NCBI GenBank assembly: GCA_030490835.1
Contig: CM059972.1
Location: forward strand, 59,501,563 to 59,565,562
DNA: 64,000 bases
Source of the DNA: Annona cherimola
Lineage: Eukaryota; Streptophyta; Magnoliopsida; Magnoliales; Annonaceae
Direction of reading: 5' to 3'
The position numbers and the translations under genes are program-made. The notes under the pieces were generated by a model. The model did no database searches, was not told where the DNA came from, and saw only the letters and a list, made by a program, of their open reading frames with translations. Shown in pieces: positions 43,701-56,143 of the stretch; position 1 is the stretch's first letter, and each line of letters starts with the position of its first letter.

Positions 43701-44232
43701 TACTTTTTAATTTTTGTTATTATTTAAATTAACTATTAATGACCCTTTAGCCCACTCTTAGCCCACTCTAATGGCCCTCATAGTGAACCCTTTGAAATAT
43801 TCAAGGTCACTTTGACTTTTATAATTTTTATTATTTATTGATAATTAAGATTAATTCTTAATTATCCATATGTGATTAAACATAATGCACTAGGATTTGA
43901 TGATCTTAAATGAGCTATATTATAACACATGTTATCATAACCTCTCATAAAAAAAATTTTGAGCTTAAAATGATCATTATATATTAAGTTTTTGAATTTT
44001 GAAGTTAATTCATCAATTAATCATAAAAATAATTAAATTTTAAATTTTAAATTTTCCACCGTTGATCATGTATGGTACCTCATGATCAAGTTACCCTTAA
44101 AATTTTTATCTCGATCGGACTTCAACATTGCGAGATATGAATTTTCCAAGAAATTCTAATTTAACCATATTTTTAAATTTCTAAAATACTTGAAAATAAC
44201 TATATTGACAATTCAATTTCTAAGGTTTTACA
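40737..44232 (-). repeat. 3' LTR of the chromovirus
   Basis: It starts TGTGGCGCCCCGG and ends TTTTACA on the plus strand. It matches 56144-59184 but contains about 450 bp (roughly 42768-43215) that the other LTR lacks. Confidence 0.9.
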
Positions 44233-44247
44233 ATTCTCCCCCCCTTA
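44233..44247 (-). other. Polypurine tract of the chromovirus
   Basis: On the minus strand AAGGGGGGGAGAAT directly precedes the 3' LTR. Confidence 0.8.
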
Positions 44248-44267
44248 CATAGGTTTCGTCCCGAAAT

Positions 44268-44480
44268 TGATCATTTTCCAAATAAATGGGGATACTTTCT
44301 TTCTACTTCTTCTCGTAGCTCCCATGTGGCTTCATTTTCCGAATATCGACTCCATTGAATCTTGACATATTCAATTTCTCGATTTCGGAGCTTCTGAACC
44401 TTATAGTCCAAGATCTTGATTGGTCTTTCTTCATAACGTAAATGATCTTGTATCGGCAAATTTTCCGCCACTAACACATG
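44268..44480 (-). pseudogene. Chromodomain at the integrase C terminus of the chromovirus
   Basis: The frame contains YEERPIKILDYKVQKLRNRE, VKIQWSRYSENEATWE and a final ERKYPHLF, the standard chromodomain layout with its aromatic positions (Tyr, Trp, Trp) kept. In chromoviruses this domain steers integration to heterochromatin. It is one of the better preserved parts of this element. Confidence 0.9.
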
Positions 44481-45690
44481 TGTAGGGTCGGGACATATTT
44501 TCTAAGCATGAAGATATGGAATACATTATGTACAAGAGCCAAAGCTGGGAGTAAAGCTATTCTATAAGCTAGCTTTCCAATCCTTTCTAGGACTTCAAAA
44601 GGTCCAATATATCTAGGATTCAGTTTATTTCTCTTCCCAAATCTTGTAACTCCTTTGAATGACGTCACTTTTATGAACACATGTTCGCCAACTTGTATAT
44701 TCAAGTCTCTTCTTTTGCAATCTGTGTAACACTTTTGTCGACTTTGGGCTGTGAGTATATATTGACGTATTATTTGAACTTTTTTCGCCATTTTTTGAGA
44801 CAAGTCTGGGGCCAATTTTCTCTCACCTACTTCATCCTAGTTCAACGGGATTCTACATCTTCTTCTATAAGGCTTCGAAAGGCGCCATCTGAATACTTTC
44901 TTAGTAGCTATTATTATATGCAAATTTGGTTATAGATAAGTACTCATCCCATGATCCTCCAAACTCAAAGGTACACATTCGAAACATATCTTCAATAATC
45001 TGGTTCACCCTCTCTGTTTGCCCATCTGTCTGTGGGTGAAATGCAGTGCTAAATTTCAATTGAGTGCCCAAGGTTTGATGTAGACTCTTCCAAAATTGTG
45101 AGGTGAATGTCGTGTCCCAATCCAACATTATAGATTTTGGCACTCCATGGAGGCGAACAATCTCCTTATAATACACCTTGGCTAATCTTTCCGCTGTGAA
45201 GTTCTTTTTTATAGGTAGGAAATGGGCGACCTTAAACAATCGATCCACGATTACCCATATAGAGTCGTTTTCATTTTGTATTTTGGGTAACCCTTCAATG
45301 AAATCCATTGTAATATCATCTCACTTCCACTCAGGCACTTCCAATGATTGCAGTTTTCCAGGTGTTCTTTGATGATCTGCTTTCACTTTCTGACACATTA
45401 GATACTTGGCTACGTATTCTGCAATTTCTCTCTTCATATTGTTCCACCAGTATATTTTTTTAATATCCTGATACATTTTGGTGCTTCCCGGATGCATTGA
45501 AAATAGAGAAAAATGTGCTTCCTGCAAAATTTGATTCTTTAATTCAGCTTGATCCGGTATGCACAGACGACCCTTATACCGATACATACCTTGATCATCT
45601 ACCATGTACTCCTTGAAATTCTTCCGCTTCATTTTGTCCATGTAATTCTTTAAAATTTCATCATTCTGTTGTGCATCTTTAATATTTTCA
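44471..45690 (-). pseudogene. Integrase of the chromovirus
   Basis: The zinc-binding region is at about 45321-45641 (EAHFSLFSMHPGSTKMYQDI, CQKVKADHQ). The core MDFIEGLPKIQNENDSIWVI, MLDWDTTFTSQFWKSLHQTL and [19 protein letters not shown] holds the catalytic Asp, Asp and Glu. The C-terminal GPY/F motif is PRYIGPFEVLERIGKLAYRI. The first His of the HHCC motif is not clear, and stops split the gene into at least three open stretches. Confidence 0.88.
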
Positions 45691-47354
45691 AATAATGTGG
45701 AGGTTATTTGTAATTGAGATAATCGTCTTTATACTCCTGGTGGACACACGATCACTTCCAATTGTCTCATTTCTTGTAATAACTCATCTTCTCGAGTTAT
45801 CAAGTGGGCAAGACTAGCGTTTCTGCTTAACGCATCAGCTACTACATTTTCCTTACCTGGATGATATAATATCTCGAGGTCATAATCCTTCAACAATTCT
45901 AGCCATCGTCTTTGCCTCATGTAAATTTCCTTTTGAGTGAAGATATATTTGAGACTTTTATGATCAATATATATTTCACACTTAGCACCGTATAAATAAT
46001 GTTTCCAAATCTTCAAGGCAAATACCACTGCGGCTAGCTCTAGATCATGTGTAGGATAATTCACCTCATTTGGGTTCAATTGTCGGGATGCATAAGCTAT
46101 AACTTTTCCCTTCTGCATTAAGACACATCTCAATCCTTTCCTTGAAGCGTCGCTGTATAACCCTTCGTTTCCCTCTGGTAGGGTTAAAATTGGTGCCTTA
46201 ACCAACCTTTGTTTCAACTCTTGGAAACTATTTTCACATTCATCCGACCACACATACTTCACTCTTTTTCGAGTCAATCGGGTTAGTGGTGCAGATAACT
46301 GTGAAAATCTTTCAATAAATCTTCGATAATAACCGGCCAATCCTAAGAAACTTCGAATTTCAGTGATGCTGGTAGGCCTTGGCCAATTAAGTACCACTTC
46401 TATCTTTTGAGGGTCAACTTGAACTCCCTCCTTAGATATTATATGGCCTAGAAATGCAACTTGAGTAAACTAAAACTCACATTTCTTTAATTTAGCGTAC
46501 AACTTCTCTTTCCTAAACTTTTCTAATACCATACGAAGATGTATTATGTGTTCCTCTTCTGATTTTGAATAGATCAGTATATCATCTATAAACACCACAA
46601 CAACCTAATCTAAGTAGTCCCGGAGCACCCTGTTCATCATGTCCATGAAGATTGCAGGAGCATTTGTCAATCCAAATGACATTACCAAAAATTCGTAATG
46701 TCCATAACGGGTCTGAAAAGCCGTCTTGTGAATATCGCCGGGACTAATTCTTAACTAGTGATATCCAGACTGTAAATCAATCTTAGAAAATGTTGACGCT
46801 CCTTTTAACTAATCAAAAAGATCATAAATTCTTGGAAGTGGGTACTTATTTTTCACTGTGACTTGGTTTAATTCTATGTAGTCTATACAGAGTCGTAAGC
46901 TACCATCTTTCTTTTTAACGAACAACACTGAAGCTCCCCATGGTGACACACTAGGTCGGATAAAACCTTTATCAAGGAGGTCCTGAATTTGAGTTCTCAA
47001 TTCGACCATTTCTGCTGGGGCCATTCAATAAGGGGTCTTAGATATCGGGGCAGTACCCGGGATAATATCAATCATCATGTCCATTTCCCTTTCTGGAGGT
47101 AGACTTGTTAATTCCTTGGGAAATACGTCAAGAAACTCATTAACTACATGAATTTGTTCAATTTAGGTCTCCTTTCCATTGTCTATGCTCACTAATACCA
47201 AATAAGACTGACATTGCTGTCGGATCATCTTGGCGGCTTTCATCACTGAAATCAAAACAGTAGAATTCTCGGCTTGCCCTAGCTTGCCAATATTTACATC
47301 GTTATCAGGAGCGGCTTTAAACTGCACTTTCTTATTTCTGCAATCTATTGTAGT
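45690..47354 (-). pseudogene. Reverse transcriptase-RNase H of the chromovirus
   Basis: RT blocks are [51 protein letters not shown] and [15 protein letters not shown]; the catalytic box is FIDD. RNase H at 45729-46397 has [40 protein letters not shown] and [18 protein letters not shown]. At the 47354 end TTIDCRNKKVQF is the segment that should follow directly on the protease. Confidence 0.9.
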
Positions 47355-50300
47355 TGTGAAACCCCAACCTAAGTAGGATTCAATATATGCATTGAACATT
47401 TACATGTGATTTATAAGTGAATTTATTGAATTTTGAATAATTTTTGTGATTTTTCTAAACTATGATAATTAGAGCTAAGGATTAGCAAAGATGATTCGAG
47501 TAATCAGTTTGAGCTGATATGGGACAATGAGAATAAAGTAAATTATTGGTGATTAAAATGCACCAATACATCATGGATAATTATTTTAAAATATATAATA
47601 TGAATTATGAGAATTTAAAGAGTAATTATCAAGTTTAGTGAAAAAATACTAGAAAATTCATAACTCAACGCCTATAAGGCGGATTCAAGTGAAATTTGAA
47701 AGGAAAGTTGATGACAATGGGCTTGGTATTATGGGATTATTGGGTTATGAAAATCCCTGATGACATTGGTGTGATGATTAATTAATCATATTTCAAATCC
47801 AACTGTTAATTTCAAATAGCTATAACTTAAGCTAGGAAAATCGGATTGAGATGAAATTTGAAACGGTTGAATAAAATTATGGGATGAAAATTTTGGAAGG
47901 CTTAGATTAAGCTAATTATTTTGAGAAAATACCTGAATTAGAAAAGGTGTTTATAGTTGACTTTTACACCTCAAGAGTACCATGCATTAATGGCTAGAGT
48001 ACATGGATTAAATACATTATTTAATGGCATATATGAGGTGTCAAAGGGAGGCAATTCTAAGTGAATTTTATGAATTAAAAAAAAATGCTAAAATCCATGG
48101 AAAATCAGTAGCTTAAATGCATGGTTTTAAATGACTAAGGGAGTAGCTTCAAGAGGCATGTATGTGTCAACACAAGGGACATCTATGGGTGATAAAGCAT
48201 AGTCTTTGGATTTTTTAAAAATCCCAAATATGCATCTAAAATACCTAAAAACTTAGGGTAAGTAATGGGCCATTAATCATGTGGAATTTCAAGGCATAAA
48301 ATCGTTCAAAGGGGCTGCTACATTGAACGTTCCCAAGTGGACAACTTGTTATGCATATGGACGTGCCATAGTTTGATGCTTCTGTAATGATTTTTGCTAA
48401 TTTTTTTATGCCAAATTAAAGGTTAAACTCAATGATAATTAGGTGTTTAATTTATCCACAAATTAATATTATTAAAAATTAGAAAAAAATTTGAAAAACA
48501 GGCAGCCATGTGGACATGACAAGTGGACAGCTAGATGGATATGATCTTGAGCAGATTTTTCATCCTTTGAAAAATATGATAAAAATATTTTTTATGATTG
48601 TAATTTGCAAAGTTCATTGAGGGGATAAATATGCATTTATGGATTGTGGAAAATCAGCCCCAAGTGGGGCCCACAGCTGGAAAAATCCAGCTCTGTACAT
48701 GGGGTGCTTGGTAATGTGAAGAGAAGCTTGGAAAAATAATTTTCTAAGTGCCCAAGCTCTTCTCCCCCAAGGCAGCAGCTCACGTCCAGCCCTAGCCCAA
48801 TCAAAAAGGAAGAAAATAGAAGGAAAAGAGGGAGAAGAAATCCATCTCAAGTGTTTAGGGTTTAGTTCTCATCAAACAAGTAAGTTCATGTGTTGATTTG
48901 AGCTTTCCATTTTGAGTTTTAAACTCGAAAATCTTGAATATGAAATTGATGCATGAAGTTCCTTAAAATAGTAGTTTAACATGACCTTTTATTGAATATG
49001 GAATGGGTATTAAGCTATATGAATGAATTTTAATGTTTTAGATGATGGAAATGAAGTTTAGAATGGGTTATGAGTTGAAAACTCAACTTGATAAACCCTA
49101 AATTTAAATGACAAGTTGCTGAATTGAAGGAATGATATGTTTAGGTTATGAATCATGTATTAGTAAAAAACATATGTTGATTTAAGCTTAAGTTATGAAT
49201 TCTAGAAATTATGGAATGCAAAGTGAAGTATATGACCCGATTTCTTCATTTCGATGCTAAAAATGGTATAAAAATGAGATTGCATAATTTATGGAAGCTA
49301 TGTAGGGTAAAATACCCTAGGTTTAGGATATTATTGACGCCCAAATGGATTTGAGAAGATAAGCCCCAAATCTAATTTTTATGAATTTTATGAAACGATG
49401 TCCAAATGAAGTGAAAACGGGACCCAAAATGGGTAAACAACTTGCTGTTTTTAGAGGTGTTAATTTATGAATATTAAATATGTGTTAATACCCTAGATTT
49501 GGATTAAGAAAAGATGGTTAATTGCTGAAAATTCGGAATTATAAAACTGTTTAGGGTTAAGTGTTAAAAGACACGTTAAACGTGTGAAAAATGGGTTCCA
49601 AAGTTGCTGTTTTGGAAACCTATGATTAATGGATTAAAATTCCATGAAAATATCTTAAATAAAGTGATAATTAAGGATAATTATCATTCTAAAAAATGGA
49701 CAAAGTTGCTGACTTGGAAAATTTTATGAAATGTCTCTTATATGTGTTGCCAAATGGGCATATGTGAAAGGATAGACATGCATAGATGATAAATGACTTA
49801 TGTAATTTGATTTTGTGCAAAAATGCATGAAAATATGATAAAATTCGTGATTATATATTTTTTTAAATGCATGATGTTAATTTCCAATTTTAGGATTGAT
49901 TAATGAGGCTTAAGGCAACAACGTGTGCTTAAAATAAGCACCGATGTGTAAAATTTTTGGAAAATAAGTGAAAAACGGTATGAGAAAGGTAATGACCCTT
50001 TAAATGATAATTATTGGATGATTATTAAATAATTAAATGATTACCTTACTTATGGGATTGCATATGTTATGAAATAGCCAATGGAAAGTGCAAATATGTG
50101 TTATATATGCATAATAACTCGAGAAGTCAAATGAATGATATATATGTTAATGAAAATGGGTTGAAAAAATAAGAGGAATGCAGGCAAAAGAAATATATGA
50201 AATATTAAATTATTCTCATGTAGGCAAGGGCAAAGAAAAGGCAGACTTGGAAAGCTAAAGAAACACATGTAAGCAAGCGAACTTTCCAAAATATTGATTT

Positions 50301-51388
50301 CCTCCTATGTTTTGAAAATGATAGCTTAAATAAAATGCCTTAAGGATTGCTTCATAGGAAGCAATCAATACTTCTTAAAATAACCACTTTATCACAAGTG
50401 TTGTCAAGATTGGAAATATTTTATATTAATGATTTTAAGAGTTTGCTTACAAGTAAGCAAGCCCTTCGAGATATTGTTTCAAAGGAATTCTTTGAAATTT
50501 ATGAACTTGCTTTAATAAGTTGGTTTCATAGTTGCTTACAAGACAAGCAAGTGAATTTTCAAGCATAAAGTTTATATTCAAGTATTAAAATTACTTGATC
50601 ATGTTTATATTAATGATGTGGAGAATTGCTTATAGAGTAAGCAAGCTCAGTTCTTGAAAATATGATGTGGGTTTTAAGATGGTTTTAATATAAGCAAGTT
50701 CATACAAGTGGGGTTTACGAAGAGTTTTATATTGAAAGAGTTCGTCTCTTTCATAAAGTGATATTCAAAAACAAACCATGAAAATTCTATTTCCAAGGAG
50801 TTTTATTGAAAAATGTAATTCTTTACAAAATAGTTTTTAGAAATAGATAGATGTTTTGAAGTGGTTTCCATTAAATGTCATAAATTGAATTTATATACGT
50901 GTTTTGAGATTACGTAGTTGTTTTGAAATAATGTATCAAGGCGCTTTACAACTCTTAGAGTTGTAACATTTTGAAGATGCTTTACTTTGATGTTCCAAAA
51001 AGATTTAAGGTTGGCCAGTCTTACAAAATGATTTAGTGAATTTTATGTTTAAATAATGATCAAAAGATTATGCAAACTCCTCTATATATAAGAGTAACAA
51101 GGAAGTGATGTGGACAAGACAGATAATGCCATTACAGTGGATGAAAGAGAGTTGCATATGGTTTGCTCATAAAAATATTATTAAGAAATGTTTTGTCTCC
51201 ACAAGTTTTGAATTAGTTCAAAAGCTCCTTAAAATGAGAATTTCAAATGTTGTTTAGCAAATCATTAAAGTTTTCAAAATATTATCTTTTAAAATATTTC
51301 AAATGTTTGGTAAAATGATTTATTAAAATATTGCTAAACTCTTTAAGGGTGGTCATCCTAACATTAGGATTTGGAAATAGTTTACAAA

Positions 51389-51532
51389 AATATTTTATTT
51401 TCAAAACAACCACGCCTAGTTCTCAATTCGAGAAGGGCATAGTCTGCGGACTGAGTGGTTTAAAATATTTTATTTCAAAACAATCATGCCCAGTTCTCAA
51501 TTCGAGAAGGGCATAGTCTGCGGACTAAGTTG
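51389..51532 (+). repeat. 74-bp tandem duplication in the solo LTR
   Basis: AGTTCTCAATTCGAGAAGGG then CATAGTCTGCGGACT occurs at 51418 and 51492, with flanking TTTTATTTTCAAAACAA sequence also repeated. Confidence 0.85.
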
Positions 51533-51884
51533 TCTTTATACATATCAAGCTGAGGCTTGAAAAAGGGCACAGTCAAATGACTGAGCTAAATTTTATGAAA
51601 ATCATTGCTAGCATACGAGTGTGCGCAAAACGATGCACTAGGCTCATAGTGGAGGCAATTACGGACCAAAATGGTTGTAAACAAGAGCTCAACTCTACCT
51701 GTAGCTGAGTCGCTCAGGGAAGGCCGGAGGCCGGCGGCGCCCTCTCTGAAATGGGAGGAAGCTCATGAGCAGACGCTTGGCTCCCGTGCTGTCTCATGAA
51801 AAGTTTCTTTCCTAGGGGAGGATGATCACTTGTTAAGTGTCACCAACCTGAGGGTCAGAGACACAGATCCATATATTTTTAGAA

Positions 51885-52350
51885 CATACATATGTTCCCT
51901 ATGTTTTAAAAGTCCCAAAATGGGCACCTACGCTGTTTGGTTTTAAATGGATTTGTGTTGGTTTCAAATGGATTTATGTTTAGTTTTCAGAAGATACCAA
52001 AAAATATTTTAGGACATGAATATGTTTTCCATGTTGGTTTAAAAAGGGTTGGTATCTTATATGCGGGTTAAAAGAGGTTTATATGGAAAAATATTTCTAG
52101 ACGTGAGAATGTCCGCATAGATAAAAGATTTCTATGCACATGCATTGCTTTTGAATAACCCTGAGTTGGGTTATAAAGAAATTTAAATAAATGATGTTTT
52201 GGGACATGTAAATGTCCTCATGGGGAAAAAGACTATAAGAAGGATGTTTTAGGACATACAATTGTCCTCATGCCATATGAAAAATATTTTTGGACATAGA
52301 CATGTCCTCATGATAGATGAAATATATTTCGGGACAAACAATCGTCCCCA
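51885..52350 (+). repeat. Iterated short inverted repeats (GGACAT-n-ATGTCC) in the solo LTR
   Basis: At least six spaced units each contain a small palindrome: GAACATACATATGTTC, GGACATGAATATGTTTTCC, GGACATGTAAATGTCC, GGACATACAATTGTCC, GGACATAGACATGTCC and GGACAAACAATCGTCC. Each is followed by a form of CATG. The stem halves differ between units yet stay mostly complementary. Confidence 0.65.
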
Positions 52351-52991
52351 TGAAAAATGGTTTAGATGCATAGACATCACATTTGAAAAACCTCAAAAAT
52401 GGGGTCATGCACAAAGTTTATGGGTTTATTATAAAGAAGATTTCTATAAAAGATTTCTTCCTATTGGTAGTTGATCACTTGATAAGTGTCTCCTACCAAA
52501 TAGGTAAGGGATGCATTTAAATAAAAAAAATGATCATTGCTTACTGAGTTGATCACTCACGTTTTGTTTTCCCAACCTTAGATAATTTAAGGCTCGAGGA
52601 AAGGAGCAAAGCTAAAAAGTATTGGTATGATTGAAGAATGAATGGATGAATGTATTGCCTATAATGAAATAGGTTTGATTATGTATGGTGTAAATAGATA
52701 AATGATTATGTATAAAATTCTACGTGAATTTTTATTTATGAATACATATGCTGCTTACAATATGAAAGTAAAGATACTTGTATGATAAATTTTATGATGA
52801 TATGGATGAGTCCGTTATGAATGATGACAAGTATATGCTTATATGATGAAAGAAAAGAAACGAAAAAAAAAATTTGGACGAGAACAAATTAAGAACCCGC
52901 CGCGTGATCAGGGCAACAATCCTGATCACATTTACCAATCAAAATGGTCTTGGAGTAAGGCTTATGGAGGCCTCGGGTCGGGGGTGCCACA

Positions 52992-53270
52992 GTAGCTCCC
53001 CATCGACTCAACCAATCCATTCCCAGTATTAGGTCGAACTCAGTCATAGGCAGTAAAATTAAATCCGCCTCTAATATCATTGTTCCAATCCTAATAGGGC
53101 ATGACTTGCATACTTGGCTACTACTGGCTATCCTGTAGACTGGAGATTCTACATGTATTATCCTATCAATATCCTCCACAGATAGAGCGTGATTGGCTAT
53201 ATATTGGTACACTATAAATGAATGCGTAGCACCGGAATCAAATAGCGCTATAGCAGGGTTTCATAAATCG
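52992..53270 (-). pseudogene. Aspartic protease of the chromovirus, 5' part
   Basis: The active site LFDSGATHSF is intact near 53240, followed by VYQYIANHALSVEDIDRIIH and FDLILGMDWLSRWGATV, where the 47355-52991 insertion cuts the frame. It is in a different frame from gag, one shift lying near 53270. Confidence 0.88.
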
Positions 53271-54683
53271 TACCTGTAACACCTTCTCCTCCTGCTCCCG
53301 TGACTCTGCTTGAGTCAATGAATGCACCTGTACTGGGATTGTGGAAGTCCCTTGGCGGTTAGCAGTCGTAGCCCCTTTTTGTTGTGCTGGCCTTCCCCGC
53401 CCTTGAATTTCTTGTGTTTTATTCGGACAATTTGGGACGATGTGCCCTACTTGCCCACAAATATAGAACTTCACAATTTTTACCTCTGCTTTCCCACAAT
53501 CTCTTGCTATGTGGCCAGTTTGACCACATTTAAAGCATTTGTTTGAGCCCTTTAAGCATTCCCCTGAGTGTCGCTTCTGACACTTCTTGCAAACTGGGGC
53601 GCTCTTCTTTTTAGGAGCCACCCTTCCTTTTACCGTTCTTCCTTTCTTTCCCTTCTCTTTTCCCACTTCGGCTTCCTTATTCCTAAGGCTGAAGAATCTC
53701 TGCCCTTGTCGCAACTCCTGTGTTCTCCATGACTCCATTTCTAATGCCCTTGCTTTTTCAATACAAGTAGCATAGTCTTTAATTAGAAAGGGTGAAAGAA
53801 TTTCCCTCAGGTATGGCCGAAGCCCTTGCTGAAACCTCTGTGCCTTATTTTCTAGAACGTTGGCAATCCATTGGACATACCTAACCAATGCATTAAACTT
53901 GGTGGCATACTCAGTGACAGACATTCGTCTCTAGTAGAGTCATTCAAATTCAATTACTTTTTGACTCTACAGCCCTACAGGCACATACTCCTTGTTAAAC
54001 TCTTCTACAAAGATTTGCCATGTCACTTCATCAGGTTGTAGCATAGTAATCAAAAGAGTCTCCCACCATTCATGTGCATCTTTTATCAATAGATGTGTTG
54101 CACATAACACTTTCTGTTTATCATTGCACGGAGATATTCTAAATAATTTCTTTATCTCCATCATCCATTGTTCTGCTTGTAGTGTGTCGGGCTCACCAGC
54201 AAACTTAGGAGGTCACTGGGCTAAAAAGGCATTGATAGCCCTTCAATCGGCTTCTAAAATATCTACTTCTGTTGTACCTGGTGTCACACCTACCGGTGTT
54301 CGTGTGGGACTAGGGTTTACCGTTGGGGTAGCTCTTTCTCTCTCATTTCCCCCTAGTTAAGCTTGTTGAGACCTTTCCCACAAGCCTTGAATGATATCAG
54401 TTGTTTGGGTGGCCCATTCACAAGTAGCTTGTTGCATTGCCTCTTTTACTGTAGCCGCTACCCGTTCCTCTATTAATTGAGCCTGCCTAGCATTCCTTTC
54501 ACTTTCTCCTTCCATTTTAGGGTTCTCATGTTCTCATCGTTGACGAGTTCTCTAGTTCTATACTCGGGGTCCTTGTCTCTTAAGTCGTTGTCTAGATTCC
54601 CCTACTTCATGGTGCGAAATTGGCTCTTTATCGGCTACTGCCTTTCCTTTATTTTGCCTAACTCTTGATCTGGTAGTAACCAT
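53238..54683 (-). pseudogene. Gag of the chromovirus
   Basis: From ATG 54683 one frame runs 482 codons with about nine nonsense codons but no indel. The retrotransposon-gag core contains PPKFAGEPDTLQAEQWMMEI and LLIKDAHEWWETL. RRMSVTEYATKFNALVRY begins the longest open stretch (53238-53924). Zinc-binding motifs are CFKCGQTGHIARDC and a second, degraded FYICGQVGHIVPNC whose first Cys is lost. Confidence 0.88.
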
Positions 54684-55072
54684 GGTGCCTTGTCTTACAT
54701 AAAAATAATATTAATAAAATTTTCATGGTTTAATCACTTTCATAGTCTAATCACATAAGGTTATGTTCAACACATTCCATCATAACCATAATCAATCATA
54801 ACCACAATACTTATATAAACATTCATATATAACAACATCATCACATCATAATCACATTATTTATATAAACATATCATATTTATTTGAATACATAAACATA
54901 CATTGTCATCACAAGAGTTCATAGCCATATAATATGTACAAACACATTCAATACATTAGACAGCAACAGTTAATAGTTTATCCACACCAATATACATACA
55001 CACATCATTACACATGAATATTATACATATCAACAAAATGTTTGTCTTTTTTTTTTCTTTCTCAACTCCTAT
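54684..55072 (-). other. Spacer between upstream ORF and gag of the chromovirus
   Basis: AT-rich and noncoding in appearance, about 390 bp, with a poly-A/T run near 55050. It probably acts as the gag leader. Confidence 0.5.
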
Positions 55073-55918
55073 CTATCTCCATCTCCTCAGATAATCCTTG
55101 GGCCTTGGAAAATTTCGCCTACGGTTCGAGGGTACCATCGTAGGCTCCTTAGTAACAGTGCTAGTACTAGACCATTCAGGTAGATTATCCTCGTTCTCAT
55201 CAGAGTTGTCATCATCATCTCTTAAATTTTCATTCTCATTTATATTTTCATTTGGATTCACTTGCTCATTTTCCTCCATCCATTCCATGGGGTCCTCATC
55301 ATCATTATCGTTATCATTCGGTAAGGGCTCCCCGTCACTATCAATCACCCTTAGGAGGTATTCATTGGGTAATGACATTGGAGGTTTTTCTACAATATTA
55401 TCTCCTCGGGCCCATAGTTCCTCCCGTTCGCTAGCTAACTCCCTTTCTTTCTGATCAATCCGTTCCCAACTCATTCCATATCAGAATCTAACATACCCCT
55501 CTGCAAACCGGTACCATGGCCCACGGTCTGGTGGTGTAGGAGCTGGTGCTTGGTTCCAAATTTGCTGAAGATTTGTAGGGTAACTCTATCTATAATCATG
55601 GTCGGGAGGGGTAATGATGATGTTGTTATGGGAACGGCAAACTCCTGCCTATATGCTTCCCCTCGAATGACTCCGCCATGACTAGGCTTGCTTGGTTGCT
55701 GGGATAGGGTTGCTCTGGAGCATTGGACCTATTGGACTGGAGTAGGAGGTGAGGTGAGGTGGATGGTAGGCGTTTGGGATAGGGAGTCTAAAGGTAATAC
55801 CCCTTTGTGTCTCCCACCAACTAGAAATATTCTCTTCAACCCGTCGCTATTTTTCTTTCTCCTCCATCTCTCTCCTCAGGGTTTCAGGATCTACTATTGT
55901 TTTCCCCTTATCTGCCAT
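55073..55918 (-). pseudogene. Extra ORF upstream of gag in the chromovirus
   Basis: A 282-codon frame on the element's coding strand starts MADKGKTIVDPETLRREMEE at 55918 and ends at 55073. It holds five nonsense codons (four TAG, one TGA) but no frameshift. The last 133 codons are fully open. The product would have a charged N-terminal helix, a Pro-rich middle (NQAPAPTPPDRGPWYRFAEG), a charged helix (RIDQKERELASEREELWA), a very acidic Asn/Asp/Glu stretch and a basic end (RRRNFPRPKDYLRRW). No known domain is recognised. An extra ORF before gag is known in some Tat/Ogre elements but is not part of the minimal chromovirus plan. Confidence 0.65.
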
Positions 55919-56129
55919 CTACATTTAAAACATGGCAAATCAGCTATATTTTATATAAAAATCATCATAACATAGCACAACATAGCAATTTAGCTATATT
56001 TCATAGTTACATAAAAATCATGATGATACTTCATATTTTTCATAATATACATAATTATCATCAACATATTGTAATTATCATTTATATATATACTTTTTTC
56101 TAAGATTCCATGCCTATTTACCAATCCTT

Positions 56130-56141
56130 GCTCTGATAGCA
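56130..56141 (-). other. Primer binding site of the chromovirus
   Basis: The minus strand reads TGCTATCAGAGC, one mismatch from the initiator-Met tRNA complement, two bases from the 5' LTR. Confidence 0.8.
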
Positions 56142-56143
56142 AG

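Larger units (their letters stand above)
47355..52991 (+). mobile_element. 5.6-kb solo-LTR-like insertion inside the chromovirus protease
   Basis: The ends are TGTGAAACCCC and GGGGGTGCCACA (TG...CA). Flanking 5-mers are GTAGT (47350-47354) and GTAGC (52992-52996), a duplication with one mismatch. Removing it rejoins protease and RT in order. There is no internal coding region, primer site or polypurine tract. The reverse complement begins TGTGGCACCCC and shares a landmark with the host element's LTR (GGTAAATGTG, TTGCCCTGA.CACGCGGCGGG). It is therefore an LTR of a related family inserted in the opposite orientation, as expected for a solo LTR left by recombination. The minus-strand frame 48614-48850 is not recognised. 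Confidence 0.75.

Noticed and set aside
48614..48850. 78-codon minus-strand frame in the solo LTR
   Set aside because: No recognised domain. It is isolated within noncoding LTR sequence.
50400..50700. Repeated GCTTACAAG/AAGCAAGC words suggesting an array
   Set aside because: Spacing is irregular and the units too short and divergent to call a repeat array. It has no resemblance to CRISPR.
55098..55454. 118-codon plus-strand Ser/Phe/Leu-rich frame
   Set aside because: Antisense shadow of the acidic end of the chromovirus upstream ORF.
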